Made by a program: the position numbers and the translations under genes
NCBI RefSeq assembly: GCF_019219825.1
Contig: NZ_JAHUXH010000004.1
Coordinates: 248,001 to 312,000, forward strand
DNA length: 64,000 bases
Direction: 5' to 3'
Source: Streptomyces sp. TRM70350
Lineage (GTDB): Bacteria > Actinomycetota > Actinomycetes > Streptomycetales > Streptomycetaceae
Shown: positions 8,603 through 17,404 of the stretch, in pieces
How positions within the stretch are numbered: the stretch's first letter is position 1
Layout of the letters: each line of letters opens with the position of its first letter
Notes under the pieces: generated by a model
The model's input: the letters and a program-made list of their open reading frames with translations, nothing else
The model's database searches: none
Told to the model about the DNA's origin: nothing

Positions 8603-9937
8603 ATGCCCGTGATCATGCCCGTGAGCATGCCCGTGATCGGCAACAGCCGTGCCCGCAAGCGGACGGCCCTGGCCCTCGCCCTGGCCGGGCTGGCCGCCGG
8701 CGCCACCACCGGCGCGGCTCCGGCCGCCGCCCACCCCAAGGCCGCGCCCGCTCCGGCGGCCGCCTGCAGCGCGGCGTACCGCATCGAGCAGAAGCTCTCC
8801 ACCGGTACCATCTGGCGGATGTGCTGGCGCTACCACAAGGAGGCCGGTCTCGTCCTGGAGCACATCACCTACCAGCCACCGGGTGAGGCCCGCCCCATCA
8901 AGGTGCTGGCCTCCGCCAAGCTCGGCCAGATCCATGTGCCCTACGACGACGGCCAGAACGAGTACCACGACCTCACCCAGGCCGGTTTCGGCCAGGGCCT
9001 GAAGGACCTGGCGCCCGGCGAGTGCCCCGGCGGCACCATCAAGACCGTCCGGGTCCCCGAGGCGTGGGACCCGTCCCACCAGAACGTCAAGGGCCTGTGC
9101 ACCACCACCCGTTCGCGTGGCCACGCCTACCGCATGCAGGGCGACACCGCGAACAAGGTCTTCCAGAAGCAGGGCAAGGACCTGCTCGTCTACACCGTCA
9201 ACCAGGTCGGCTGGTACGAGTACATCACCGAGTGGCGCTTCCAGGACGACGGCACGATCACCATGAACGTCGGCGCCACCGGCTCCCTCTCGCCCATGGA
9301 CTACGACGCCGGAGACGGCCGCGGCTGGCCGATCGGCAAGGGCGCCAAGGCCTACGCCACCAGCCACAGCCACAACGTCTTCTGGCGGCTCAACTTCAAC
9401 CTCGACGGCTCCACCAAGGGCAGGATCGAGCAGTACGACTCCAAGGTCAGCGCCCCCGCGAACGGCCGCCCGGCCCCCACCAACAAGACCACCCGCACCC
9501 GGATCACCAAGGAACTCGCCGGCGACGCCAAGAACATGCGCTGGTGGCGCGTGGTCAGCGCGACCGGCAAGAACAAGGACGGGCACGCACGTTCGTACGA
9601 AATCGTGCCCGGTGCCAGCGCCAAGTACCCCGGCCGCAGCTACACCCGGCACGACGTGTACTTCACCGAGTACAACAAGTGCGAGCAGTTCGCCAGCGAC
9701 AACCTGCCCAACTGCGGCGCCGGGCACGGCAAGTCCGTCGACAAGTGGGTGAACGGCCAGGCCCTGAAGAACGCCGTGGTCTGGGTGAACGTCGGCTTCC
9801 ACCACGTGGCGCGCGACGAGGACCAGCAGCCCATGCCGGTCCACTGGCAGGGCCTGTCCGTCGCCCCGCGCGACGTCACCGCTATGAATCCGCTCACGCC
9901 GTCGGAGCTGGCTGATCAGAATGGACGTCCCGAATAA
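8603..9937 (+). CDS. Secreted copper amine oxidase, catalytic domain only
   Basis: The 444-residue protein has a signal peptide (to about residue 44) followed directly by the catalytic beta-sandwich of copper amine oxidases, which deaminate primary amines with copper and a self-made topaquinone. Single-gene homologues are about 650 residues; the N2 and N3 domains are missing here. Key positions can be placed: VPYDDG; the putative base Asp123 in EYHDLTQAGFG; the topaquinone precursor Tyr205 in VGWYEY (usual NYD/E, so the Asn is Trp here); copper ligands His255 and His257 (SHSHNVFW); third His near 401 in FHHVARDED; and PMPVHW. Three Met codons in a row of 12-bp repeats (8603, 8615, 8627) leave the start uncertain; GGGAG lies 11 nt before the first. 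The N2/N3-like gene precedes it. Confidence 0.82.
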   Translation: MPVIMPVSMPVIGNSRARKRTALALALAGLAAGATTGAAPAAAHPKAAPAPAAACSAAYRIEQKLSTGTIWRMCWRYHKEAGLVLEHITYQPPGEARPIKVLASAKLGQIHVPYDDGQNEYHDLTQAGFGQGLKDLAPGECPGGTIKTVRVPEAWDPSHQNVKGLCTTTRSRGHAYRMQGDTANKVFQKQGKDLLVYTVNQVGWYEYITEWRFQDDGTITMNVGATGSLSPMDYDAGDGRGWPIGKGAKAYATSHSHNVFWRLNFNLDGSTKGRIEQYDSKVSAPANGRPAPTNKTTRTRITKELAGDAKNMRWWRVVSATGKNKDGHARSYEIVPGASAKYPGRSYTRHDVYFTEYNKCEQFASDNLPNCGAGHGKSVDKWVNGQALKNAVVWVNVGFHHVARDEDQQPMPVHWQGLSVAPRDVTAMNPLTPSELADQNGRPE

Positions 9938-10048
9938 GGAAGTTGGGAAACGAGCCTGCCCATCCGGCTGCACCGCCGACCGCTCCCGGAGTACCCTTCC
10001 TTGATCGTTGAGACGGGAGTGCTCGGGGGAGCGGAAGGCGGTGCGCGG

Positions 10049-11287
10049 GTGGGCTCGGGAGGGCTGGAGCTGCCCCCTGGTGACGAGGGTCACGAGGGGA
10101 ACTCCACAGACGTCCCGCCCGGCACGGTGTCCCTGGCCAGACCGATGGAGACCCACTCGATCGGCCCGGAACTGGACTGGGACGCCGACGCCTGGCACGA
10201 GGTGCGCACCCGCGCCCAGCGGGCCGGCCGTGCCTACATCTGGCTGAACCTCGTAGAGCAGCGGCTGCGCGCGGTCGTGGCCGCCGTGCTGCGGCCCATC
10301 TACGAACCCGTCCACGGCGACGACTGGGTGGTCGCCGCGGCCGGCCCGGCCGGCCAGGAGTGGGTCCAGCGCGCGGTCGCCGTACGCGAGGTCAGCCGCC
10401 GCAAGGGCTATCTGCTCGACCCCGCCGACGACAACGTCCTCAGCTTCCTCACCCTGCCGCAACTGCGCGAGCTGATGGTGCAGCACTGGCCGTGCTTCGA
10501 ACCGTACGTCGACGAGCGGCGGGACGTCGAACTCGCGCTCGACGAGCTGGAGGTCACCCGGAACGTCGTCTCCCGCAACCGGGCCCTGTCCGAGGCCGTG
10601 CTGAACCAGGCCGAGCGGGCCTCGGCACGGCTGCTGGAGATCCTCGGCGCGGGCGGGGACGTTCCCTCGGCGCGCCGACTGCCGGTCGACGCGGTCGAGG
10701 ACCTGGTCGGCGACCGCTACTCGGACGTGGTCGCCGTGCACCCCGACCGGGTGCGGCTGATGCGCCAGTTCCCCGCCGAGGACATCTTCGGCGGCGCCCG
10801 CCGCCTCGACGCCATCGGCATCGGCCTCAACCTGCTCGTGCAGAACTTCTCCGGGCGCCGCCTGCTGCGCCTGGCCGAGGGCGGCTGCCGGGTACGGCTG
10901 CTGTTCCTCAACCCGGCCTCCAGCGCGGTGAAGCGGCGGGAGCGCGAACTCGGTATCAAACGGGGCGAACTGAGCCGGGCCGTGGAGATGAACATCCTGC
11001 ACATGCGCCGCGTGCGCTCCCGGCTGCGGGACCCGGGCGCCTTCGAGATCCAGGTCTACGACGAGACGCCCCGCTTCACCGCCTACCTCGTGGACGGCGA
11101 CGGCTCCGACGGCATCGCGGTCGTGCAGTCCTATCTGCGCCGCACGCGGGGGATGGAGGCGCCGGTGCTGGTACTGCGGAACGGCAACCGGGTGGTCAAG
11201 TCGGGCGAGGTGGACGAGGGTGGACTCTTCGGTACGTACCGGGAGGAGTTCGAGGCGGCATGGGTGGATTCACGCCCTGTGTCCTGA
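10049..11287 (+). CDS. SAV2148-family HEPN domain protein
   Basis: The protein has about 412 residues. Its N-terminal LELPPGDEGHEG and overall layout match the actinobacterial SAV2148 family as I remember it. A helical HEPN-like region (about residues 60-200 of the longest frame) ends in EVTRNVVSRNRALSE. The usual HEPN catalytic pattern is RNxxxH; here Arg and Asn are kept, but the His position is not evident and a Ser follows RNVV, so RNase activity is doubtful. The C-terminal half (RLLRLAEGGCRVRLLFLNP) resembles PLD-like or other nucleotide-handling folds, which I cannot settle. The longest frame starts with TTG at 10001; I prefer GTG 10049, with GGAAGG 10 nt upstream. It is probably cytoplasmic and conserved in the genus, so a housekeeping or regulatory role is more likely than defence. 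Confidence 0.75.
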   Translation: MGSGGLELPPGDEGHEGNSTDVPPGTVSLARPMETHSIGPELDWDADAWHEVRTRAQRAGRAYIWLNLVEQRLRAVVAAVLRPIYEPVHGDDWVVAAAGPAGQEWVQRAVAVREVSRRKGYLLDPADDNVLSFLTLPQLRELMVQHWPCFEPYVDERRDVELALDELEVTRNVVSRNRALSEAVLNQAERASARLLEILGAGGDVPSARRLPVDAVEDLVGDRYSDVVAVHPDRVRLMRQFPAEDIFGGARRLDAIGIGLNLLVQNFSGRRLLRLAEGGCRVRLLFLNPASSAVKRRERELGIKRGELSRAVEMNILHMRRVRSRLRDPGAFEIQVYDETPRFTAYLVDGDGSDGIAVVQSYLRRTRGMEAPVLVLRNGNRVVKSGEVDEGGLFGTYREEFEAAWVDSRPVS

Positions 11288-11432
11288 ATCGGCGTCACCT
11301 TTCCCGCCGTCCCGCCCGCGCATCAAGCCGTCGCGCCCGCGCCCGAAGCGGAATGCTGTCCTCTGATTGTCAGTGCCGCATGCGATCGTGGAGACCACTG
11401 GGGGAAAGCACCACCAAGAAGGGGGGCCGCCC

Positions 11433-12155
11433 ATGGGCTGGCACCGGGAGCTGCTGATCGGCTTCGACCTGGAGACGACCGGGACCGATCCGCGTGAGGC
11501 GCGCATTGTCACGGGGGCCGTGATCGAGGTCAGGGGCGGGCAGCCCATGGGACGGCGGGAGTGGCTGGCGGACCCGGGAGTGGAGATCCCGGCGGACGCG
11601 GTGGCGGTGCACGGGATCAGCAACGAACGCGCGGCCGCCGAGGGCCGTCCCGCCGACCGGGTCGCGGACGCCATCGCGGACGTGCTCGTGGCGTACTGGA
11701 AGACGGGCGTCCCGGTCGTCGCCTACAACGCGGCCTTCGACCTGACCCTGCTCTCCGCCGAACTGCGGCGGTACGGCCTGCCGTCCCTGCGCGACCGCCT
11801 CGGCGGCCTGAATCCGGCGCCGGTCATCGACCCGTACACCATCGACCGCCAGGTCGACCGCTACCGGCGCGGCAAGCGCAACCTCGAAGCGGTCTGCACG
11901 GAGTACGGCATCGCCCTCGACGCCGCCCACGACGCCTCCGCCGACGCCCTCGCCGCGGCCCTGCTGGCCTGTGCGATAGCCGGCCGCCACCCCAAGATCG
12001 CGGCCCTCGGCCCGGCGGAACTGCACCGCCGTCAGGTCGAGTGGTACGCCGAGTGGGCGGCGGACTTCCAGAACTTCCTGCGCCGCAAGGGCGACGCCAC
12101 CGCCGTGGTGGACGGGCTGTGGCCCCTGCGGGAGCCTGCCGACGAGCGGGTCTGA
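11433..12155 (+). CDS. 3'-5' exonuclease, DEDDh (DnaQ-like) family
   Basis: The 240-residue protein is an exonuclease of the DnaQ/RNase T superfamily, which removes nucleotides from 3' ends using two metal ions. The motifs are in order: IGFDLETTGTD (Exo I, Asp and Glu), VVAYNAAFDLTLL (Exo II, Asp), and AHDASADALAAA (Exo III, His and Asp). A polymerase domain is lacking, so it acts alone or as a partner. The ATG at 11433 has AGGGGGG 6 nt upstream; frame extensions to 11367 have no such signal. It follows the HEPN gene by 145 bp on the same strand and is convergent with the kinase-like gene at 12183. Confidence 0.9.
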   Translation: MGWHRELLIGFDLETTGTDPREARIVTGAVIEVRGGQPMGRREWLADPGVEIPADAVAVHGISNERAAAEGRPADRVADAIADVLVAYWKTGVPVVAYNAAFDLTLLSAELRRYGLPSLRDRLGGLNPAPVIDPYTIDRQVDRYRRGKRNLEAVCTEYGIALDAAHDASADALAAALLACAIAGRHPKIAALGPAELHRRQVEWYAEWAADFQNFLRRKGDATAVVDGLWPLREPADERV

Positions 12156-12182
12156 GGTCCCCCGCCCGGCAGCGGCGGCGGC

Positions 12183-13046
12183 TCAGAACGGATACCAGCG
12201 CACCGTCTCGTCCCCGTCCCGCAGGGACGCCACCCGGCGCGCGAACTCGGCCAGCGCCTTGGGGCTGCTCGGCGCGTGCTGGGCCACCCAGGCACAACTG
12301 GCCGTCTCGCGCGCCCCGCGCAGCACCGCACATCCCTCCCACGCGCGTACGTCCCAGCCGTAGGCCTCGGTGAAGGAGTCGTAGGCCTCGGCGGGAAGCC
12401 CGTAGCGGTCGCGGGCGAGGGCCATCACCACCAGGTCGTGCTCGCGCAGGTCGGCGGAGAAGGTCTCCAGGTCGACCAGGACCGGCCCGTCGGGGCCGAC
12501 GTGCACATTGCGGGGCAGCGCGTCGCCGTGGATCGGGCCGGGCGGCAGATGCGGGGTGAGGGCTGCCGCGGCGGCCGCGAACCCGTCGCGCCGCTCCCGC
12601 AGATACGCCGCGTCCGCCGGGTCGATCGCGTCACCGGCGAGCCGCAGCCAGCGTTCCACACCGCCCAGCAGATCGCGGGGCGGCAGCTCGAAGGAAGGGG
12701 AGGGCAGTGCGTGGACAACCCGTAGCAGTCCGGCCACATCCCGGGGATCGGCGGGCCGTACGGGCTCGGGCAGCCGGTGCCACACGGTCACCGGGTGCCC
12801 CTCGACGAGCAGGGCCGTGTCCTCGGCCGCCCGGACCGCGGGGACACCGGCGTCCGCCAGCCACAGCGCGATGGCCAGCTCCCGGCGCGCCCGGTCGAGG
12901 AGTTCGGCATCGCGGCCCACCTTGACGACCAGGTCACCTGCGGCGAACACCGCGTTCTCGCCGAGGGCGAGGAGCCGCGCGTCCCGCGCCGGACCGGGCA
13001 GCACCCCTGCCGCGGCCAGTACGTTCCGCGCCCGTGCCTCGTCCAT
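12183..13046 (-). CDS. Aminoglycoside phosphotransferase (APH) family protein
   Basis: The 287-residue kinase-fold protein belongs to the APH superfamily, which phosphorylates small molecules such as aminoglycosides, choline or homoserine. The catalytic loop IHGDALPRN and the metal-binding LVDLETFSADLREHDLV are present. An early LVVKVGRD may carry the ATP-binding Lys. The start is ATG 13046, with GGAGG 6 nt upstream; the open frame continues to 13190 without support. The substrate cannot be told; antibiotic resistance should not be assumed, since many streptomycete members are not resistance enzymes. It is convergent with the exonuclease gene, 27 bp apart. Confidence 0.85.
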   Translation of the reverse strand: MDEARARNVLAAAGVLPGPARDARLLALGENAVFAAGDLVVKVGRDAELLDRARRELAIALWLADAGVPAVRAAEDTALLVEGHPVTVWHRLPEPVRPADPRDVAGLLRVVHALPSPSFELPPRDLLGGVERWLRLAGDAIDPADAAYLRERRDGFAAAAAALTPHLPPGPIHGDALPRNVHVGPDGPVLVDLETFSADLREHDLVVMALARDRYGLPAEAYDSFTEAYGWDVRAWEGCAVLRGARETASCAWVAQHAPSSPKALAEFARRVASLRDGDETVRWYPF

Positions 13047-13300
13047 CGCCCGCCTCCGTGATCCGGCGTCCCGGGGTCCATGACCCCGACCCGCGGTGTC
13101 GCGTTCCCGCCGTCCGCCGGCCAGTGTCGCATTCGCACAGGTCGGACGGTGTGCGCGGTGCCTGACGACCCCTACCGCCTGCACGGCCACGACGGGGGCC
13201 CGCCGGGCTCCAGCACGTCACGAGCCGCGCAAGGGGCCGATGTTCGTGACATCGGCGACCGAGGTGAGGCGCCCCGCGAAACGCCCGCCGAGCCGGAGCC

Positions 13301-13445
13301 GTGAGCGGCGTGGCCGCGACCACGGCGCGTGGTTCCTGGTGCTGCGGCAAGTACGCGATGGTCCCGCTCGGGTTCTCGTACCGCCAGCAGATCGTGCAGC
13401 AGGCGCCGAAGGGTTTCGACCGGCAGGTGCTGCCCGAGTTCAAGG
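13301..13445 (+). pseudogene. Gene fragment, identity unknown, cut by IS30 remnant
   Basis: From about 13330 to 13445 the plus strand reads as protein-like sequence with nearly pure G/C third positions (KYAMVPLGFSYRQQIVQQA, then PKGFDRQVLPEFKE). It runs into the end of the IS30 transposase remnant and has no convincing start; GTG 13301 is only a candidate. I do not recognise the family. Confidence 0.35.
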
Positions 13446-13690
13446 AGTCGTCGCAACACGTCCTGTCAGCGAGTGCAGATGCTGGGTGAATGCTTCGGCC
13501 GGTGTTCGCCATCCGAGGGTCTTCCGGGGGCGGCCGTTGAGGGCGACGGCGTCGAGAGCGCTCGGCTGTGTCTGCTGAGGTCGGTGCCCTTGGGGAAGTA
13601 CTGACGCAGCAGGCCGTTGGTGTTTTCGTTGGTGCCGCGCTGCCAGGGACTGTGCGGATCGCAGAAGCAGATGTCCAGGCCGGTGTCGAA
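13440..13690 (-). mobile_element. IS30-family transposase remnant, C-terminal part, frameshifted
   Basis: On the minus strand, residues [16 protein letters not shown] then [17 protein letters not shown] and [12 protein letters not shown] are the conserved catalytic end of IS30 transposases (DDE family, with the final Glu in the NEN motif). After AL the frame breaks. The next frame continues with [16 protein letters not shown] and [14 protein letters not shown], then TGRVATTP and a stop at 13440-13442, which looks like the native end. The first 75 percent or so of the transposase is missing, so it cannot move. Inverted repeats were not found. Confidence 0.85.
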
Positions 13691-13695
13691 GCGGC

Positions 13696-13770
13696 GCGAT
13701 CGACGTCGACGAGCTGCGAAGGCGGCTGGAGGAGGACGGGAATCCGGTGCTGGTGCGCTATCAGCGGTGA
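13696..13770 (+). pseudogene. C-terminal gene fragment on the far side of the IS30 remnant
   Basis: Reading [28 protein letters not shown], this 24-codon stretch has native codon use and a clean stop, but no start. It may be the tail of the gene whose front lies at 13301-13445, split by the element, or of a different deleted gene. The family is not recognised. Confidence 0.35.
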
Positions 13771-13810
13771 GCGGCGACGCGGAGGTGGTGCCGGAGCGGG
13801 GCGGCAATGG

Positions 13811-13840
13811 TTGCACGAGACGTATCGTCTCGCTTATGGT
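13811..13840 (+). promoter_or_regulatory. Promoter with embedded TetR-type operator for mgt
   Basis: A -35-like TTGCAC (13811-13816) and a -10-like TATGGT (13835-13840) are 18 bp apart. Between them lies the perfect palindrome CGAGACG-TAT-CGTCTCG (13816-13832). Arms of this shape are usual for TetR-family operators. The predicted transcription start falls at or next to the A of ATG 13848, so the mRNA is probably leaderless. A bound repressor would block RNA polymerase. No TetR gene is in the window. Confidence 0.6.
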
Positions 13841-13847
13841 CGGGGAC

Positions 13848-15044
13848 ATGACCCACATCGCCATGCTCTCCATCGCCGCCCACGGCCACGTGAACCCGAG
13901 CCTGGAGGTGATCCGCGAGCTTGTCGCGCGGGGGCACCGGGTGACGTATGCGATCCCCCCGGTGTTCGCGGAGAAGGTCGCCGAGACCGGCGCCGAGGTG
14001 AAGCTCTGGAACTCGACGCTGCCCTCGCCCGACGACGACCCTGAGGCGTGGGGCACCACCCTGCTGGACAACGTCGAGCCGTTCCTCGACGACGCCATCC
14101 AGGCCCTGCCGCAGCTGATCGCGGCGTACGAGGGCGACGAGCCGGACCTCGTGCTGCACGACATCACCTCGTACGCGGCGCGGGTGCTGGCCCACCGCTG
14201 GGGCGTCCCGGCCATCTCCCTCTCGCCGAACCTCGTCGCCTGGAACGGCTACGAGGAGGAGGTCGCCGAGCCGATGTGGTCGGAGCCCAAGAAGACCGAG
14301 CGGGGCCGGGCCTACTACGCGCGCTTCCAGGCCTGGCTGGCGGAGAACGGCATCTCCCAGCACCCCGACCCCTTCGTCGGCCGCCCGGCCCGCTCGATCG
14401 TCCTGATCCCCAAGGCACTCCAGCCGAACGCCGACCGGGTCGACGAGACCGTGCACACCTTCGTCGGCGCCTGCCAGGGCGACCGCGGCGCGGAGGGCGG
14501 CTGGCGGCGGCCCGCCGACGCCCAGAAGGTCGTGCTCGTCTCGCTCGGGTCGGCCTTCACCAGGCAGCCGGCGTTCTACCGGGAGTGCGTGAAGGCGTTC
14601 GCCGGGCTGCCGGGTTGGCACCTGGTGCTCCAGATCGGCAAGCATGTCGACCCCGCCGAGCTGGGGGAGGTGCCGGGGAACGTGGAGGTACGGTCCTGGG
14701 TCCCCCAGCTCGCGATCCTCAAGCAGGCCGACCTGTTCGTCACGCACGCGGGCGCGGGCGGCAGCCAGGAGGGCATGGCCACGGCCACCCCGATGATCGC
14801 CGTACCGCAGGCGGTCGACCAGTTCGGCAACGCGGACATGCTGCAGGGCCTCGGCGTCGCCCGCCATGTCCCGGCGGAGGAGGCCACCGCCGAGACACTC
14901 CGCGAGGCGGCCCTCGCCCTCATCGACGACCCGGAGGTCGCCCGCCGACTGGCGGACCTCCAGGCGGAGATGGCGAAGAAGGGCGGTACGCGGCGCGCGG
15001 CCGACCTGATCGAGGCGGAACTGGCCGCCGCGACGCACGCATGA
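13848..15044 (+). CDS. mgt: Macrolide-inactivating UDP-glycosyltransferase (OleD/Mgt type)
   Basis: The 398-residue GT1-family enzyme transfers glucose from UDP-glucose to a hydroxyl of macrolides, inactivating them; related enzymes accept many phenolic acceptors. [18 protein letters not shown] holds the catalytic His near the N-terminus. [19 protein letters not shown] and FVGACQGDR are close to OleD as I remember it, and the sugar-nucleotide motif [11 protein letters not shown] through [13 protein letters not shown] is intact. There is no signal peptide, so it acts in the cytoplasm. ATG 13848 is chosen over ATG 13836 because the promoter elements place transcription start there. A macrolide ligand for the upstream operator would make sense but is inferred. 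Confidence 0.93.
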   Translation: MTHIAMLSIAAHGHVNPSLEVIRELVARGHRVTYAIPPVFAEKVAETGAEVKLWNSTLPSPDDDPEAWGTTLLDNVEPFLDDAIQALPQLIAAYEGDEPDLVLHDITSYAARVLAHRWGVPAISLSPNLVAWNGYEEEVAEPMWSEPKKTERGRAYYARFQAWLAENGISQHPDPFVGRPARSIVLIPKALQPNADRVDETVHTFVGACQGDRGAEGGWRRPADAQKVVLVSLGSAFTRQPAFYRECVKAFAGLPGWHLVLQIGKHVDPAELGEVPGNVEVRSWVPQLAILKQADLFVTHAGAGGSQEGMATATPMIAVPQAVDQFGNADMLQGLGVARHVPAEEATAETLREAALALIDDPEVARRLADLQAEMAKKGGTRRAADLIEAELAAATHA

Positions 15045-15054
15045 GCGCATGAGC

Positions 15055-15090
15055 GAGGGCCCGTCGGTTCACTGGAGCCGACAGGCCCTC
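15055..15090 (+). terminator. Strong hairpin between mgt and the MMPL gene
   Basis: Outer arms GAGGGCC (15055-15061) and GGCCCTC (15084-15090) and inner arms GTCGGTTC and GAGCCGAC (15063-15070, 15075-15082, one G-U pair) form a long stem with a 4-nt loop just past the mgt stop. A T-run (GTTTG) follows. It may serve both convergent genes. Confidence 0.75.
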
Positions 15091-15151
15091 GTTTGACGCG
15101 TGGTCAGCCCCTGCCTGCGCGCGGGGCTTGACCGGCCGGGGGCCTCGGAGA

Positions 15152-17404
15152 TCAGACCCGCACCCGCTCCCCTTCCTCCACCACCGGCGTCCGTGTCCCG
15201 GCCACCGCGTCGGCGGCCTCGTCGTGCGTCAGGTCCGGCAGGCGGTTCAGCCACTTCGGCAGGTACCAGTTCCGCTCCCCGAGCAGCGCCATCACCGCAG
15301 GCAGCAGCACCCCCCGGATGATCGTGGCGTCGATGAGGACCGCCGCCGCGAGGCCGACGCCCATCTGCTTCATGGACTGCATGGACAGGGTTCCGAAGAT
15401 CGCGAAGACGGCGACCATGATGACCGCGGCGCTGGTCACGACCCCCGCCGTGGTGACCACGCCGTGCGTGATGGCGTCCTTCGTCGTACGGCCGCGCAGC
15501 CGCGCCTCCCGGATCCGCGAGACCACGAACACGTGGTAGTCCATCGACAGCCCGAACAGGATCACGAACAGGAACAGCGGCAGCCAGCTGACGATGGCGC
15601 CCACGCCCTGAGCGCCCACCAGGGACGCGCCCCAGCCGTGCTGGAAGACGGCGACCAGGATGCCGTAGGTCGCGCCCACCGACAGCAGGTTCAGCACGAT
15701 CGAGGTGATCGCGACGGTCAGCGAGCGGAACGACAGCAGCATCAGCAGGAAGGCGAACACCACGACGAACGCGAAGACCGGGGCGACCGACCCGACGAGC
15801 TGGTCGTTGAAGTCCTTCGACATGGCGACCCCGCCGGTGATCGGCGCCTCGACGCCGTCGACCGTGCCGAGCGTCGCCGGCCGCACCTCGTCGCGGAGTT
15901 TGTCCAGGCTGGCGCCCGCCTGGTCCAGGTCGGAACCGCCGACCAGCGGGACGTATACGAAGGCGACGTTCTTCGCGTCGTCCAGCTTGATGTCGACCGG
16001 GCCGCGCGAGGCGCCCGAACTGATCGCCCGCTCACGGAAGTCGGCGAGCGCCGACTGCACCTCGGTCGCGTTGATGTCATCCGCCTTGACCACCACCTCG
16101 GCGGGCTCGGAGCCGCCCGGGAAGGCCTCGTTGACCCGGTTGTACGTCTGCACGATGGGCAGCGAGTCGCCGAACTCCTGGTCCAGCGTCAGGTTCTGCG
16201 TCTTCATGCCGAGCGCGGGAGCCGCGATGGCCAGCAGCGCGCCGGCCGCCACGACGACGGAGACGACGGGCTTGGCGAGGACGCCCTTCAGTACGGCGGT
16301 CCAGAACCGGCTCTCCCGGTTGCCGTTCCGCTTCCGCCTGCGCAGGAACGGGATCCGGCCCTTCTCGACCCGCTCGCCCAGCAGTGACAGCAGCGCGGGC
16401 AGTACGGTCACCGATCCGACCATGGCGACCGCGACGACCATCAGGGAGGCCAGCCCCATCGCCTCGAACTCGGCGAGCCCGGTGAACAGCATGCCCGCCA
16501 TCGCCACGCACACCGTGACGCCGGAGACGATGATCGCGTGGCCACTGGTCGCGGCGGCGATCCGCAGTGCCGTCTGCGCGTCCCGGCCGGCCTCGCGCTC
16601 CTCGCGCTCACGGCGCAGATAGAACAGGCAGTAGTCGACGCCGACGGCCAGACCGACCAGCAGCATCACCGAGTTCGCCGTCTCGCTCATCGGCATCACA
16701 TGGCTGACGACGCCCATCAGCCCCATCGTCGCCATGATCGCGGTGATCGCCAACGCCACCGGCAGCAGCGCCGCCACCAGCGCGCCGAACGCGATGAGCA
16801 GAATGCCGAGCGCCACCGGTACGGCCGAGTACTCGGCCTTCTGGAAATCGTCGCCGAAGGCGTCGTCGAACGTCTTCATCATGCTGGCGCCGCCGATCTC
16901 CTCGATCCGCAGCGTCTCGTGCTCCTGCTGGACCCGCTCGACGGCCCTCAGCACCGGCTCCACCCGCTCACCCGCGGTGTCCGACTCCCCCTTCATGTCG
17001 AACTGCACCAGGGCGCTGCGCCCGTCCTGGGAAATCGTCTTCGTGTCATACGGCGTGCTGACGTCCGTGACCTCACCGGTCGCGTCGACGGCCCTCACCA
17101 CATCGGCGACGGCGGCCCGGAACGCGGGATCCGTGGCCTTGAGGCTGCCGTCCTTCGACTGGATCAGGACGGTCTCACCGGCCGGTTCCTCGATGCCGGC
17201 GTCCTCGATGATCTTCGCGGCGGTGTGTGTCTCCCCCTTGAGCTGGTCGCTGGCCTTGACGTCGACCCGGCCGGCCGCCGAACCGAGCCCCATCGCCAGG
17301 ACGACGAACAGCACCCAGATCCCCACGGCCGCCCATCGGTGCCGGGCGCTCCAGCCGCCGGCCCGGGCGGCGAGTCCCCGCACGCGTGTGTCTCCGCTCC
17401 CCAT
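15152..17404 (-). CDS. MMPL/RND family transporter
   Basis: The 750-residue inner-membrane protein has two repeats of one plus five membrane segments and large outer loops, the layout of actinobacterial MMPL exporters of lipids and other hydrophobic compounds, driven by the proton gradient. The first segment is at about residues 25-45 (WAAVGIWVLFVVLAMGLGSA). Blocks such as LLVGLAVGVDYCLFYLRRER and LFGLSMDYHVFVVSRIREAR carry the conserved GxxxDY/F motifs of each half. ATG 17404 follows a purine-rich stretch; the frame extends to 17536 but that part lacks coding character. It is convergent with mgt. The cargo is unknown; drug efflux is one option. Confidence 0.9.
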   Translation of the reverse strand: MGSGDTRVRGLAARAGGWSARHRWAAVGIWVLFVVLAMGLGSAAGRVDVKASDQLKGETHTAAKIIEDAGIEEPAGETVLIQSKDGSLKATDPAFRAAVADVVRAVDATGEVTDVSTPYDTKTISQDGRSALVQFDMKGESDTAGERVEPVLRAVERVQQEHETLRIEEIGGASMMKTFDDAFGDDFQKAEYSAVPVALGILLIAFGALVAALLPVALAITAIMATMGLMGVVSHVMPMSETANSVMLLVGLAVGVDYCLFYLRREREEREAGRDAQTALRIAAATSGHAIIVSGVTVCVAMAGMLFTGLAEFEAMGLASLMVVAVAMVGSVTVLPALLSLLGERVEKGRIPFLRRRKRNGNRESRFWTAVLKGVLAKPVVSVVVAAGALLAIAAPALGMKTQNLTLDQEFGDSLPIVQTYNRVNEAFPGGSEPAEVVVKADDINATEVQSALADFRERAISSGASRGPVDIKLDDAKNVAFVYVPLVGGSDLDQAGASLDKLRDEVRPATLGTVDGVEAPITGGVAMSKDFNDQLVGSVAPVFAFVVVFAFLLMLLSFRSLTVAITSIVLNLLSVGATYGILVAVFQHGWGASLVGAQGVGAIVSWLPLFLFVILFGLSMDYHVFVVSRIREARLRGRTTKDAITHGVVTTAGVVTSAAVIMVAVFAIFGTLSMQSMKQMGVGLAAAVLIDATIIRGVLLPAVMALLGERNWYLPKWLNRLPDLTHDEAADAVAGTRTPVVEEGERVRV

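Noticed and set aside
8273..11002. 909-codon minus-strand frame opposite the amine oxidase and HEPN genes
   Set aside because: Repetitive Val/Gly/Ala-rich composition, no domain, and it is antisense to well-supported genes.
13466..14215. Minus-strand frame of 249 codons as an intact protein
   Set aside because: Only its C-terminal third is IS30-like; the rest is antisense to mgt.
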